From Nelumbo lutea (lineage: Eukaryota > Streptophyta > Magnoliopsida > Proteales > Nelumbonaceae): a stretch of DNA of 64,000 bases. The stretch spans positions 19,406,934-19,470,933 of the forward strand of contig JAKGHH010000003.1 of NCBI GenBank assembly GCA_022828595.1, in the 5' to 3' direction. The notes under the pieces are model-generated. The model had not been told where the DNA came from, did not search any database, and worked only from the letters and a program-made list of their open reading frames with translations. Below, one piece after another: positions 10,326 through 21,617 of this stretch. The position numbers were made by a program, and so were the translations under genes. Numbering within the stretch: the first letter of the stretch is position 1; each line of letters begins with the position of its first letter.

Positions 10326-11801
10326 TCAACCTCTCAATGGCTTCTCCAATACAGCAGAGAAAAAGAGTTCATCCTCCATCTTATCCATCTTGGGTACTAC
10401 TCTCCACATTTGCTTTTTGTAGCCTAGTTTAGAGAATTCATCCAAGTACACTTTCATGTCTTCCTTGCTGCAAAAGAAGCGATCCACCCAAAGTAGCCCT
10501 TTTGGGCGGAGAACTCGGTCCCAGTCCAACAGAACATATTGGAGGAGGTCGAGTCCTATCCACCCATCTAAGAAAAGGGTGGAATGGATGATATCCAAGG
10601 TGTTGTCAAAGAAAGGCAGTCTCGAGCCAATTGAAATGTAGAGAGGGAGGAGGCCTCTCAATGCAATGACTTCATTGAAGGGGGCTCCAAGATTCAGCGT
10701 AGCCGATGCAATGGTTACATTCCTCTCCTTCATTATTGCTGCAAATGTCCCAGTTGTGGGGCTGAAATCCAGTCCTATACGGATCTCCCCAGGTTTCAAC
10801 CTTAGAACTTCATCAACTGTGAATTCTGCTGAAGTGGTCTGGTTTGCAGGGACCTCCCAGCCTCGTTTGGAGAGATCAAAGCAGTCGGCACATTTGAAGA
10901 AGCCTCTTTTGCCAACTGTGTTGTTGGAAACCAGGCAGGAGTAGTCTTTGCACTTGTAGTGAGTCCACAAGATGTTGGAATCACTAGGCAGAGTCCAAAG
11001 AGAGGAGTTCAGAGGGAATGGCTTACCATATCCTGGAGGTGATTTTGTGAAGCATCTCCTTCTTGGTAGAGGTTCGCACCCTGCCACCATGAGTTTTTGA
11101 GCCACAACCCAGTCATCTGGGCACATACTGAAGGCCTTGTAGGTCATGAAGCGGTCTATATTTGATGCAACACCAGCACATGCCAGACCAACTGATGGAT
11201 ACACTGCTTCTACTCCAAGGAAGTTTTTCTTCCCACTCTGCCTGTTGGGCTTGGGAGAAGTATACCCTCGAAGCTCACTGGACTGGAACATCTTTAAGCT
11301 CACTGATCTTTCTTCGGCTTCATCTTCATCTGCCTCACCTTCACTGAAACTTTCATCCACAGTGACAGTGCTCATCTCTTTCTCATCAGTCAGGGGTTCT
11401 CTATACAGTCCTGATAGACTACCCACAAGCTTGTCCAAGGATACAGCAATGCCAAGTACTTGATCGGCAAATTTGGTCACGGCCTTTGACTCTGGATTTT
11501 CAGTATGTAGTTGCTCTAACAAAGATCCCAGCTGGGTTTGCAGACGAGAGATCTGGCTGTGGATGGAGTAAGGTAAAACAATATGGTCTCGGGTGGTGGC
11601 ATTAGCGTTGGTGGTGGAGAAGGTGAAGTAAGGGTAGGAGATTTTGGAACTAACAGTGATCACTGTGAGGAGGGTGAAGAAGAGAAGAGGATATAACAGT
11701 ACGGGCAGGAAGCCTCGGAAGGATTTGGAGGACTTGGAGCTGGTCTGTTTCTGCATCTCTGATGAGATGGGTCTCTTCCTATCTCTCTCTTTGCTTTGCA
11801 T
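10326..11801 (-). CDS. membrane-anchored methyltransferase-like protein (ICA family)
   Basis: A single uninterrupted 491-residue reading frame without introns. Residues 1-30 are basic and Ser/Lys-rich. About residues 31-52 (FLPVLLYPLLFFTLLTVITV) form one transmembrane helix, giving the type II topology of Golgi/ER enzymes. A low-complexity acidic linker follows (about 145-170, with ...EGEADEDEAEERS). The conserved plant domain starts at about 205 (YPSVGLACAGVASNIDRFM) and includes several paired cysteines. The C-terminal third contains a SAM-methyltransferase-like fold: IRIGLDFSPTTGTFAAIMKE is the motif I region and DIIHSTLFLDGWIGLDLLQY follows. The family includes Arabidopsis At5g40830 (ICA, linked to cambial activity) and At3g27230. 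The biochemical substrate is unknown to me. ATG at 11801 is the first in frame; a second Met at residue 16 is possible. Confidence 0.92.
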   Translation of the reverse strand: MQSKERDRKRPISSEMQKQTSSKSSKSFRGFLPVLLYPLLFFTLLTVITVSSKISYPYFTFSTTNANATTRDHIVLPYSIHSQISRLQTQLGSLLEQLHTENPESKAVTKFADQVLGIAVSLDKLVGSLSGLYREPLTDEKEMSTVTVDESFSEGEADEDEAEERSVSLKMFQSSELRGYTSPKPNRQSGKKNFLGVEAVYPSVGLACAGVASNIDRFMTYKAFSMCPDDWVVAQKLMVAGCEPLPRRRCFTKSPPGYGKPFPLNSSLWTLPSDSNILWTHYKCKDYSCLVSNNTVGKRGFFKCADCFDLSKRGWEVPANQTTSAEFTVDEVLRLKPGEIRIGLDFSPTTGTFAAIMKERNVTIASATLNLGAPFNEVIALRGLLPLYISIGSRLPFFDNTLDIIHSTLFLDGWIGLDLLQYVLLDWDRVLRPKGLLWVDRFFCSKEDMKVYLDEFSKLGYKKQMWRVVPKMDKMEDELFFSAVLEKPLRG

Positions 11802-12279
11802 ACCTTGAAAAACTGCAACTAAACCACCTTGGGTTATGTCACTTTCTTTTGGTTGTATGACTTCGAACCGAGTTTACTGTAAGCTTCTTTTTCTGTTATA
11901 CTTCATTCAGATCCTTCCTGGTCAATACTTCCCTTCTCGTCTAAGCGATCAAGTCTTGGTATTGGAGGAGGATTACTATAATAAAGAACATTGAGATGTG
12001 CGTCGAGATTAAAAATTAAATTAGCCATCTATTTCTTATACCTTGAAAACAACTGCGGCATTAGTGATCTGCTGTGTGCTATACAAATTAACATGGGATT
12101 TGCTCGTCGAATTCACTTTGTCTCCTCTTGAATCCTCCCTTTCAATTCACGGTGGACATTAAAACTGTCATCGGTGTAACCCAATAGCTAGTTTTTGAGT
12201 TTTCTACGACAACTTGCTTCGGTATTTCCCTGGTTTCTAAAGTTACTGCTTCTTGTACCTTCATGTTTATATTACAAAC

Positions 12280-12391
12280 CAAAACTGAAGGGGTAGGCAG
12301 AGTTGAAGCAAGAATCATGATGCAGCAAGTGGCTGATGAATATGGGTTGGAGATGTCTCTAAAGCTCCCAGAAGCAGGGAATAAAGCATAG
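12280..12391 (+). pseudogene. possible CHMP1/VPS46 (ESCRT-III) relic
   Basis: One plus-strand frame reads ...IMMQQVADEYGLEMSLKLPE... and then a stop at 12389. MQQVADxYGLEVS is characteristic of the C-terminal part of plant CHMP1/VPS46, an endosomal sorting protein. Only about 35 residues match, no N-terminal domain or terminal LSRRLAELK motif was found, and the flanks are not coding. I treat it as a gene fragment. The opposite-strand 164-residue frame over the same place (12142-12636) has no recognised family. Confidence 0.35.
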
Positions 12392-12795
12392 GAGCTGAAG
12401 CATGATATTTTCTGAAGAGTTGAATAGGAGACTGGCAGATTTGAAAGCAGAAGACTAGACTCTCCGTCTTGGTTGGGAATTACTGAATCGGCTAAAAGAC
12501 GATATGCAATATGCTCAATTTTGATATGAAATTTGATGTGTAAACTAATCATGATTATGTGGTTCGTCAAAGTAATCTTTTTAAAGCAGCTTCCTTCTGT
12601 TATGAAATCAGACTCCCTAAACCCATATTCAAACATTAATCATTCATTGATTGATTTGGAATGATGATAAAACGATCATATTTAGCAGAACTGTTGCATC
12701 GTGTTCATCCACTGATGGATTGGGGTCCAAAAACCTCACAAATCCAATTATCCAAATTGCCAATGTTATGAACATTCCATTGTTGAGCAGCTAAC

Positions 12796-12796
<1 letters not shown>

Positions 12797-12840
<44 letters not shown>
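12797..12840. repeat. (GA)n microsatellite
   Basis: An uninterrupted AG dinucleotide run of roughly 44 bp, likely to vary in length between individuals. Confidence 0.9.
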
Positions 12841-12841
<1 letters not shown>

Positions 12842-13635
12842 ATCAACTGGAGAATTCCATGAATTAGAGGGTTGTCATCATCGAATTGACTTAGCCTTCT
12901 GGGTCAGCATATGTCAATAGTGGAGTTTGTTGAAGGGTTGTTTCATTCCTTGTGCAAGAAAAAAAATAGCACATTGAGTCATTCCGCTCAAGGCATCCTT
13001 TTCAGGAGCATTAATAAAATAAGCACAAATTAGAAGAGAATACTGAAGAGGGAACAAGAGGAAGAAAGAAACATCCTCTTCACATTTTTTTTTTTTTTTT
13101 TTTTGTTTTTATTCAATCATCTGGTTGGAAAGCACACATATCTCTGGACGGACAAGTCCAGACAAATGGTCATCTAATTTGTTTATTCAGAGTTTCTTGT
13201 TTTCCTTGAGAAACACCTCTGAATGACATTCATTTCATACCAAATGCCTCCCCATTTTTATATATATTTAAGGGCTAAAGCTGTGAATGATGCATGTCTA
13301 GAAGAAGCTTTTGGGTTGTAATAGGATTTTTGCACCTCATCAGCGGAAGCATGGCTAGCTTGTTCTTAACAAGTTAACAACCATATAAAATCTGGCCCAA
13401 GAACCCCCCCAGGGAAAATCCAACTGTCCAGTCCGTGTTGTAATTAGTGACTTGGAGCCAAAGCCGGGTCAGAAACATGGAGAATGAGCTGGTTCACCTC
13501 TGTGTCTGTCACTGGCAACCACAACCAGTCCACATCCACCCATTACCATTAGTTAGCCTTCCATCTTTCAAAGGAATGAAAAACAAATTCAGTAAATAAA
13601 TCAACGTTTTCACAAATCTATGACGTTCTGTGCCT

Positions 13636-14304
13636 GGCCCACTGGCCCACCTACTACTCTTTTATTAAAACATCGATTTGCTGGGTCTGGGCCTTCTCCA
13701 TTCCATTTCATGATCTCAGCCATCAAACGGTGCTACTACTCTCTTGTCTTGTGGCTGCTTACAGAACTAGCAAAGGATCAGACGGTTATGATTGCCTCAT
13801 CAATTGTGGTTATCTGTTGAGACTTGAGACCTAACTTCCTTTCTCTTCTCTTTCCTGTTTTCTTTGCATTCCAAAGACAAAAGGAATACCTAAAACTAAA
13901 ATCAATGGATTTTTTCTAAACTAAACTACGAGAGGCGAGAGCTCTTTTCCAGCCTCCTGCGTCATTATAATTATTAGAGCGATGGGTCTCTTTCCACCTT
14001 CCAGTTCCACCACCGACACATGGGTGGAATAAGAATAAGGGCGGCCCACGGGATCCGGCCCACTTGTCGTGGGCAGGCCCAGGCCATTCGAAATCAAAGC
14101 TTCTCACTCTCACGCATCGTCATCGTCGTCATCATCATCTCATTTGCCATGATTCTCATTGCTAAAATACCGTTTTTACCCTTTTACCAATTCCTCTTCT
14201 CGAAACTTCTTCTGATAACAACTTCCTTTGATTTTGGGCAATCGTGTAGAAAGTAGAATGGGTTACATTTACACGCACAGGGGCTGGGCCGTGGGCCTTG
14301 GGCC
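13636..14304. promoter_or_regulatory. cluster of TGGGCC/GGCCCA (site II, TCP-type) motifs
   Basis: Nine hexamers occur at 13636, 13644, 13688, 14043, 14057, 14076, 14285, 14292 and 14299. The last three are packed in 20 bp. TGGGCC/T is the site II element bound by TCP factors in promoters of growth-related plant genes. The cluster ends about 465 bp upstream of the COBRA ATG, so it is plausibly part of that promoter. Clusters of this kind can also be part of a repeat, and function is inferred. Confidence 0.45.
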
Positions 14305-14768
14305 TTTTCGAAGGGCAGCGGTTCGGGCCAATAACCGCTACCCTGGCTGAACCCACCCTTTCCCCCCCCCCCTGGTTTGGCTAATGGGTTACAGCCCCTA
14401 TGTGAGCTGGATGTTGGACCCACATCATCGAACATACTTTCAAGTTCCAAGATTCACCACCGGAGGCCTGAAGGAGGGCATATGTGTAATTTTAACAACA
14501 TATGGTGTTGTACTCCATAAATAAATCCCAAAGAATGGGCAATTAGGTAATTACATAAATGGAATTAGAATTTAGAAGGAAATTTTTGCAGTAATTCCAG
14601 TGGTCTTAAGTCTCCACTTCTGTCTGTCATGTGATGATGTGAAGGAAAGGCCAGTGATCACGGTTTTTCTTTCCTCTCTCTCTCTCTCTTCCTCGGTTTC
14701 CACTCTCTCTCCCCGTTGCAATTCCCCATTTTCAGTTTTGCCCAGGAAAAGAAATAAAGGAATTTACT

Positions 14769-17700
14769 ATGGAAATGGAGTTTGTCTGCTCATCCATGAG
14801 GAGGTCCATCTCCAAACTAGTAAAATGTACTATTTTGGTTGTTCTGTGGTTTTCCTGCTTCAGTTTTACGTCAACAGGTTCGTACTCAAGATCACTTATA
14901 TATTTTCCCCCTCTTTTCGTGTCAAATTTTGTTTTTATTGTCGGATTTGTTCTTTTTGTGTTCATGGGTTTTGGTTGGTTAAAACAGATTTGTGTCATCT
15001 TTTTCGTGGATATGGCATTTTGGGTTGAGATTTGGTTGTTGCGTTTCTGGAAATAGAAATTTTGATGAGATTGCTTCTTTTCTGTTTGTCTAGAAAATTC
15101 GATGTTTTTGGGCTTCTTTCTTTTTGTCTACGTTATTTGTTGTTTTTTTTTTGTCCAAATCCACAGATGAACTCCTAGTTCCATGGAAACGCTCTTCCTA
15201 AATGTATAATGAGACGGTTTTGAAAGTTGTAGTTGCCCAGTCGCCCTTCTTCTTCAGTAGTTTAACATTTGATTTGTTTTGTTATTTAAGAAAACAAACA
15301 CGACTATGGAAGTTCAATATAAGCAGTTGATTTAGCATCTGATTTTTCTTAATTGGCGGAATGCTATATCATTTTATATTTCCCGTTCCACTGAAAGCTT
15401 TAGTTCAATACCCAGTCACATCTTTTATAGCTTTTCGCCCTTTTTTCCTCCTTGGATTGTTTTCTTCGTTTTCTTAATATGTTTTTTCATGAAGACGATG
15501 GGGCCTTTCTTTATGAATTTAGCAAGTTCTAGTCTTGTAGAAAGCCCGGGGGAGGGGAGGGGGTGAGAGGAAATTTTTATTTCATCATTATTCATGTACG
15601 AGTTGCGACTATCAGGTTGCTGGAATTAAATTATAAATTTTATCCTCTGTTTTTCTTGTCTATGATATTGGACTGTTATCATGTTTGCTTGTTATGCTAA
15701 TAAAATAACTCACTTATCTATTCATTTTTTCCGTTATAGCTTGGGTTTATTTATTTGTGTTTTGAGATTTCTATCTACCAATATCTCCAGACTCCCGAGA
15801 GCCCGCCGTCTGGACTATGCATAAATGATGGAATCTTCTAATGGGTAAGATTCAGATAGATTATCAGGCCTGGGTACTGCGAAAATTGCCTTTCCATTCC
15901 CAAACCCGCCTGAGCATCCTTGATCCCAAACCCCTTTTAATTTTTTCTCCCAAGTTCCCAAACCCGTCCCATCCCAAGCCCGTTAAATTTGTCCCATCCA
16001 CCATCATCACATAAGTGAAATGTGATGTCCCTCTTAAGCAAAAATGTGGTATGGTAAGCTAGTGGCCAAGACGCCTATAATGGGGCACAACCGGAAGAAT
16101 TTGATTCTCTCTTAATCCTTTTTTCTATATACGTTATTTCTTATAAAACATATAAAATATATTTATTAGGGTTTGACTTTGATACCAGAAGAACTTATAA
16201 CCAATCAACTAGTATTCTGACAGAATTGCCATCCCTAATCAGGCTTCTTGACCTCTTGTTGTCTCTTATAAATTGGATATGGAAAAAGGGAAGAAAAATA
16301 GTAGTATGATATTTTCAAATTTTCTTCTTTAGAGAAACATGTCATTTGGTTTATGAGGGAAAGGATTCATAGGGGGCCGCAACAGGTGTTGTTCAATGCT
16401 GGGACATCAGATTATCTCAGATGCCCCCTTACACAAATGCAGATTCCAGACGTGCACTACTTGTGGAATGCACTTTATTTCGTCTTCTGAATTATGTTTC
16501 ATATTGTCATGAAAGGAAAAAAGAGAAGAAACTATACGTTGTCCAGAGGATACACAAATTAAATTATTACATAATGATCTGATTTAGATGTTTTTGGTTC
16601 TCCCTATTTCTTCCAAAAGAAAATATGGGAACCCTATTATGGGGAGGGGAACTTGGGGCTTTCAGGAGCTACAATTCTTTTATAAAATACTAGAATTTTG
16701 GCTTTCTTGGCAATTAAGGATCTAAAATCAATTATACCGAAAATGTAATCATGGTTGGCAGTTCGTAAATATTACAAAGGAAGTAGTTATAGTTAATTTT
16801 TTGTATATGATTCTCTCTTTGTAAACAATCAGGGATATGTGCTGTTATAGAAACTGGGGGAGATTTTTTGTAATTTCCCCTTGTACAGACACTTATTGTA
16901 CAAGGGTTTTCTTATTTTGAGTGAAATACTATACTTTGCCTCTTCTCAAAAAAGGGTCTAAAATCAAATATTGCTTTGTTTTTTCCAGAAGCCTATGATC
17001 CGCTTGATCCAAATGGGAATATCACAATCAAATGGGACATTATAAGCTGGACTCCAGATGGCTATGTTGTAAGTATATCAAGGATTTTTGTAAAGTACAT
17101 ATGGCCTTATGGTGGAGCTTAGAAAATCTGTGTGTGTGTAATTTACTGTGAATTCATACTGTACACTTAAATTCATATCACAAAGTATATCATGCCCTGC
17201 ATGTGCAAAGAAGTCTATATTAGAGGGACACTGATATATGTATCAATGTCAGTGTTGCATGGACTTTTCCTAAATGGATGGAGTTTCTATGTGGATACAC
17301 ATAGGATTCCAATGCGTAATGAATTCTTAAAGGAACTTCTAGAAAAAATTCCCTTTTTCTCCTAGCTTATTTGACACAAGTACATGAATATACTTAAGCT
17401 ACAAATTTCAAAAGTGGGTATTTTCTATTGCCTAGGTTATCTCTGTTCATATCATTATTGGTAAAAGAATTCTTTTTCAGTTCCACCTTCCATCTATTAC
17501 TTCACTGCTTCTGTCACATATTGTTAAATATTTTGGAAGCTTATCTGCCTCCATCTAACTTATCATTCATCTTCTGTTTGGAGTTGGGCAGGCTGTTGTT
17601 ACAATCTTCAATTTCCAACAATATCGTCACATTCAGGCACCAGGGTGGACACTGGGATGGACATGGGCAAAGAAGGAAGTAATATGGAGCATGATGGGAG

Positions 17701-17798
17701 GCCAAACCACAGAGCAAGGGGATTGTTCAAGATTCAAAGGAAATATTCCACATTGCTGCAAGAAAGATCCAACAGTTGTGGATTTATTGCCAGGAACC

Positions 17799-17830
<32 letters not shown>

Positions 17831-20234
17831 AGGAGGAGTAATCAATTCATGGGTCCAGGATCCAGCCAATGCAGCAAGCTCATTCCAGCTTAGTGTGGGT
17901 GCAGCGGGGACCACTAACAAAACAGTTAGAGTTCCAAAGAACTTCACACTAAAAGCCCCTGGACCTGGGTATACATGCGGGCCTGCGAAGATTGTTAAAC
18001 CAACTAAATTTATATCAGCAGACAAAAGGAGGGTCACTCAAGCAATGAGTAAGATGATTTGAAGATTATTGTTTCTTTCAGGAAATCTGATCATAACATG
18101 GTTTCTTTATGAATTGATGCTTCCATGCATCATGATGAGATGGAATAAGCACCATAGTATTTTTTGCTTTATCCAATAATAAAACTATCATTAATGAAAT
18201 ATTACCGTTTCTTAATAGTAATTCTAATAAGAAGCATAGAAGGCTTTATGTGAGAAAAACCACTTTATTTGTCATTAGCTTTCATACACAAATAGGTCAA
18301 AATAGTTTTCATGGTTCCATTGCAACTGAGCTCATGCTATACTCATACAGGGCTCTCTTGATTGTTGGTATCATTTATCATTAGAAGAGAAAAAGTAAAG
18401 GAAAAAAATGTCTTGTAACTTATATGTCTCCCTTTTTTCAGTGACATGGAACGTTACCTGCACGTACTCTCAATTCCTGTCTCAGAAGACACCGACCTGC
18501 TGTGTCTCTCTCTCTTCCTTCTATAATGATACAATAGTCCCCTGCCCAACATGCACCTGTGGCTGCCAAAACAATATAACTCAGCCAGGAAGTTGTGTAG
18601 AGTAAGTTTTGTTGTTCATCTTTTTTCTTCAAAATATCATGCCTTCATTGTTTTTTCTCCATAAAATTATCTTCCAGTGTGGAGACAATGTATTATGTTT
18701 GATTTCATACTCTCTTTTTTTTTTCTTTTTTTTTTCTTTTTTTTTTTTCTTTTCTTTTGGCTTACAGGGGAGACTCGCCGTATTTAGCTTCAGCTCTTTC
18801 AAGCTCAAGCAAAAATAGCTATACACCTCTTGTCCAGTGTACTAACCATATGTGCCCAATCCGGGTCCACTGGCATGTTAAACTCAACTACAAAGAGTAC
18901 TGGAGAGTCAAGATCACAATCACAAATTTCAATTACAGGATGAACTACACAGAGTGGAACTTGGTTGTTCAACACCCCAACTTTGACAATCTCACCCAGA
19001 TTTTCAGCTTCAATTACAAGTCATTAACTCCTTATGCTGCCATAAGTAAGTTGTGTCTTTAGTTAACAAGTTCTCTTCCTGTTTTACTTTATGAATGGAA
19101 GAGGTGAATGATGATCTAATATCCTAACCTGATATTACAGGGCATTTAAGATATATTGCATATGTTGAGGTGGTCTGGACCATCAAATTGGTTGTCCCAA
19201 ATTTAGGAGATATCTAGGGCTGTTAATGGGTCAGGAAGACCAATAGAACCTAACCAACCCATTATATAGGGTCTCAGTCTGCTTCATGTGCCCCGATTAC
19301 AATTGGGTTGGGATTGGTTTTGGTTGTTCTGAACCTGTTAAGACTGAAACAAACTATATATATATAGCATATTACAAAGATACCCCCAGTCTAATACCTA
19401 TCGTGATATACTTGTGGTATTGTCACGTTATCGTGTCCAAATGTATCAATTTAACAAATGAGTAGATGTACTGTTAAGTTACAGGTTGGAGTATAGCTGT
19501 CAAATATGATCGGGTTTTATCAGGTCAGACCCTAGTCCTGATTGATAATTGATCTGGGACAGGTTCTGCACATTTATTTATTGGTTTGGGACCAGGTTAT
19601 GTCTACCTTGATCTAGACCTGACCTGATCCCTTGATGGTACTAGACCAAACCAAATAAACCTAATTGATGAACGAACACTTTCCTGACCAAACTAAAGAA
19701 AAAAGAAAACCAAATGAACTTTTTCCTATGCTCTTATCCACTTGGTTGTGTAAAAATGTCAATCAATCAAATGTTAAGTCTGGTTTTTGTTACTTTCTGT
19801 GGTTGTGGCTATTATACCTGGTACCTGTTTGCCTAGCGTACTGGTATCATATCAAATATGGTACCAAATACTTCTAGATGTGTGTGTGTGTGGCTTTGAA
19901 ACATTTAGTTGACTGAATCATTTTGGAATTGGAATTTGGTTTCGCAGATGATACTGCAATGTTATGGGGAGTTAAATTCTACAATGATTTACTCATGCAA
20001 GCTGGCCCTCTAGGGAATGTCCAGTCAGAGTTACTTTTCAGGAAGGATAAATCAACATTTACTTTTGAGAAGGGATGGGCTTTCCCTCGACGGATCTACT
20101 TCAATGGTGACAACTGTGTCATGCCACCACCTGATGCCTATCCATGGTTGCCAAATGCTAGCTCCCGATCTGTTGCCTCGTTAGTTGGTCCAATCATGAC
20201 TTTCTTTGCATCTTTGGTGTTCTTGTTGGGTTAG
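14769..20234 (+). CDS. COBRA-like GPI-anchored wall protein, COB/COBL1 type
   Basis: Six exons join in phase: 14769-14877, 16989-17068, 17592-18048, 18442-18601, 18768-19045 and 19948-20234. They give 456 residues, the same length as Arabidopsis COBRA as I recall it. Exon 1 encodes a signal peptide (about residues 15-36, TILVVLWFSCFSFTSTG). Exon 2 begins the COBRA domain with EAYDPLDPNGNITIKWD. Exon 3 has GWTLGWTWAKKEVIWSM and several Cys-Cys pairs. Exon 4 carries the family CCVS motif (TPTCCVSLSSFYND). The end, after PPPDAYPWLPNAS, is a hydrophobic tail typical of a GPI-attachment signal. COBRA proteins sit on the outer plasma membrane and wall and direct oriented cellulose deposition. DTAMLWGVKFYND and CVMPPPDAYPW favour the COB/COBL1 subgroup. 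Intron 1 (2.1 kb) holds a small retroposed insertion. Start choice: three in-frame ATGs (14769, 14775, 14796); the first is used. Confidence 0.95.
16718..16969 (+). mobile_element. short retroposed fragment (LINE/SINE-like) in COBRA intron 1
   Basis: Near-identical 15-bp flanks, 'ggatctaaaatcaat' (16718-16732) and 'gggtctaaaatcaaa' (16954-16968), enclose about 220 bp. The insert ends in 'gtgaaatactatactttgcc tcttctcaaaaaa', which resembles the 3' end and A-tail of plant LINEs. No coding sequence remains. Confidence 0.45.
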
Positions 20235-21155
20235 GACCAAGTGAAGCATAGGGGAACATATTTCAATTTATGGGTCATTCCAATATTTACAATTGGATCA
20301 TACTAAAAGCCTGTGGTGAACTAACCTCTGCTGGAGCCTTGGATTCCAGCAATATAAGTGGATTCAGGTGCATGGCAACCCACAATGACAAAAATCGCAT
20401 CTTCTGTGTTGTGTAATGGCGAGTTGAATTCACTGCCATTTTTGTTTTACATTTTACCTGGTATATAAGTATATTTTCTGATTATACATGTAAATTAACC
20501 ATCTTGTTTGTAGGGATACCATGTAAAAGTGTTGCTCCTTCCATTGTAATGAAAACATTTTGAAGTGAAACCACAGATAATATATGGATTTGATCTTGGA
20601 GTTGTTAATCAAACTTTCATCTTCTCATGTAATTCTGTTTTGTTTAACCGAAACTAAATCACAGAAGTAACTTTAATTTAGTTGAGCATGTCTGCATGAA
20701 GATGAAAAAAAAAGGTTACTTGCACTAATAATCCCCTATGGTCTAACTTTAAATTTTACTTTTAATGGTTTTGACATCTTATTTGTTCTTCAATAAGATC
20801 TTAGTAAGGGCATCCTTAAAATCTACCATACATTACAAACTACAAAGTGGACTTCTTAAATTCCTAACCACGCATGACGCATGGTTATGTCAATCAGTTA
20901 ATTGAAGTGAGCTGCCAGCTACGTTATAGCATAAAACTAAAACGGCCATGAAATAATGAAGAGCCATGGAGATGGAGAGGGAAGAATAGCTACAATAGAA
21001 TCTTTGCATGCATGTTCTGTCTCTTAGATGCTTTATAATTAGTATCAGACAGAAACAAACCCAGTTACTGACCTTTATTCTTGATATCCGTCTTGAACAA
21101 ATTGATATCTATCAATGAAAAAGGGACATGAAACAAAGTTTTCACTGTTGAACAG

Positions 21156-21186
<31 letters not shown>

Positions 21187-21617
21187 AAGAACATATGGCC
21201 GAAATATTTCAGTTTGAAATCCGCTTTCACCCTTTTCTTTGTTGAAACGGAGCCTTAATGTCAAAGCATCCAGCAACCATTTGTTAAAGGATCATGTTTC
21301 TGCAGGGATGAGAAACTAAGTACTCCATAGCCGTGCAGTATGGTCAACTTTCAGAACATTCTTCGTTATATAGAAAATTTGGTCTAGTTTCTCGATTTAA
21401 TAAGCTCATATATCTTACAAAAGACGTCTTACAGAGCTGATTCACATCCAGCTTTCATTTTTCTGATTCAAACAAAACAATTTTGGCGTTTCATTTACAT
21501 ACCTGTATTTCAGTAACCAATATGCGAAAGATAGCCATATGTTCAGAAAAAAATTGCTTTTTCTCCTTCCAAAACTTCTGAAAACTGCCTTTTGCTTCAT
21601 TCTAACATCCAAGGGAT
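20235..21617. other. shared 3' intergenic region of the two COBRA genes
   Basis: The two genes converge on this 1.4-kb spacer. It contains an A-run near 21161-21190 and no recognised gene or element. The 3' UTRs of both genes must lie here. Confidence 0.6.

Larger units (their letters stand above)
11802..14768. other. intergenic region between divergent methyltransferase and COBRA genes
   Basis: The two genes diverge, so both promoters lie here. It contains a short CHMP1-like relic (12280-12391), a GA microsatellite (about 12797-12840), a 20-bp T-run near 13087, and a cluster of nine GGCCCA/TGGGCC motifs (13636-14304). The CT-rich tract at about 14675-14715 probably belongs to the COBRA 5' leader. 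Other ORFs in it are not convincing. Confidence 0.6.

Noticed and set aside
12142..12636. 164-codon minus-strand ORF
   Set aside because: No family recognised, and a plus-strand CHMP1-like fragment overlaps it. The composition is like intergenic DNA.
14600..15028. 142-codon ORF over COBRA exon 1
   Set aside because: It is a different frame across the 5' leader, exon 1 and intron 1. The exon-1 signal peptide frame joins in phase to the COBRA domain.
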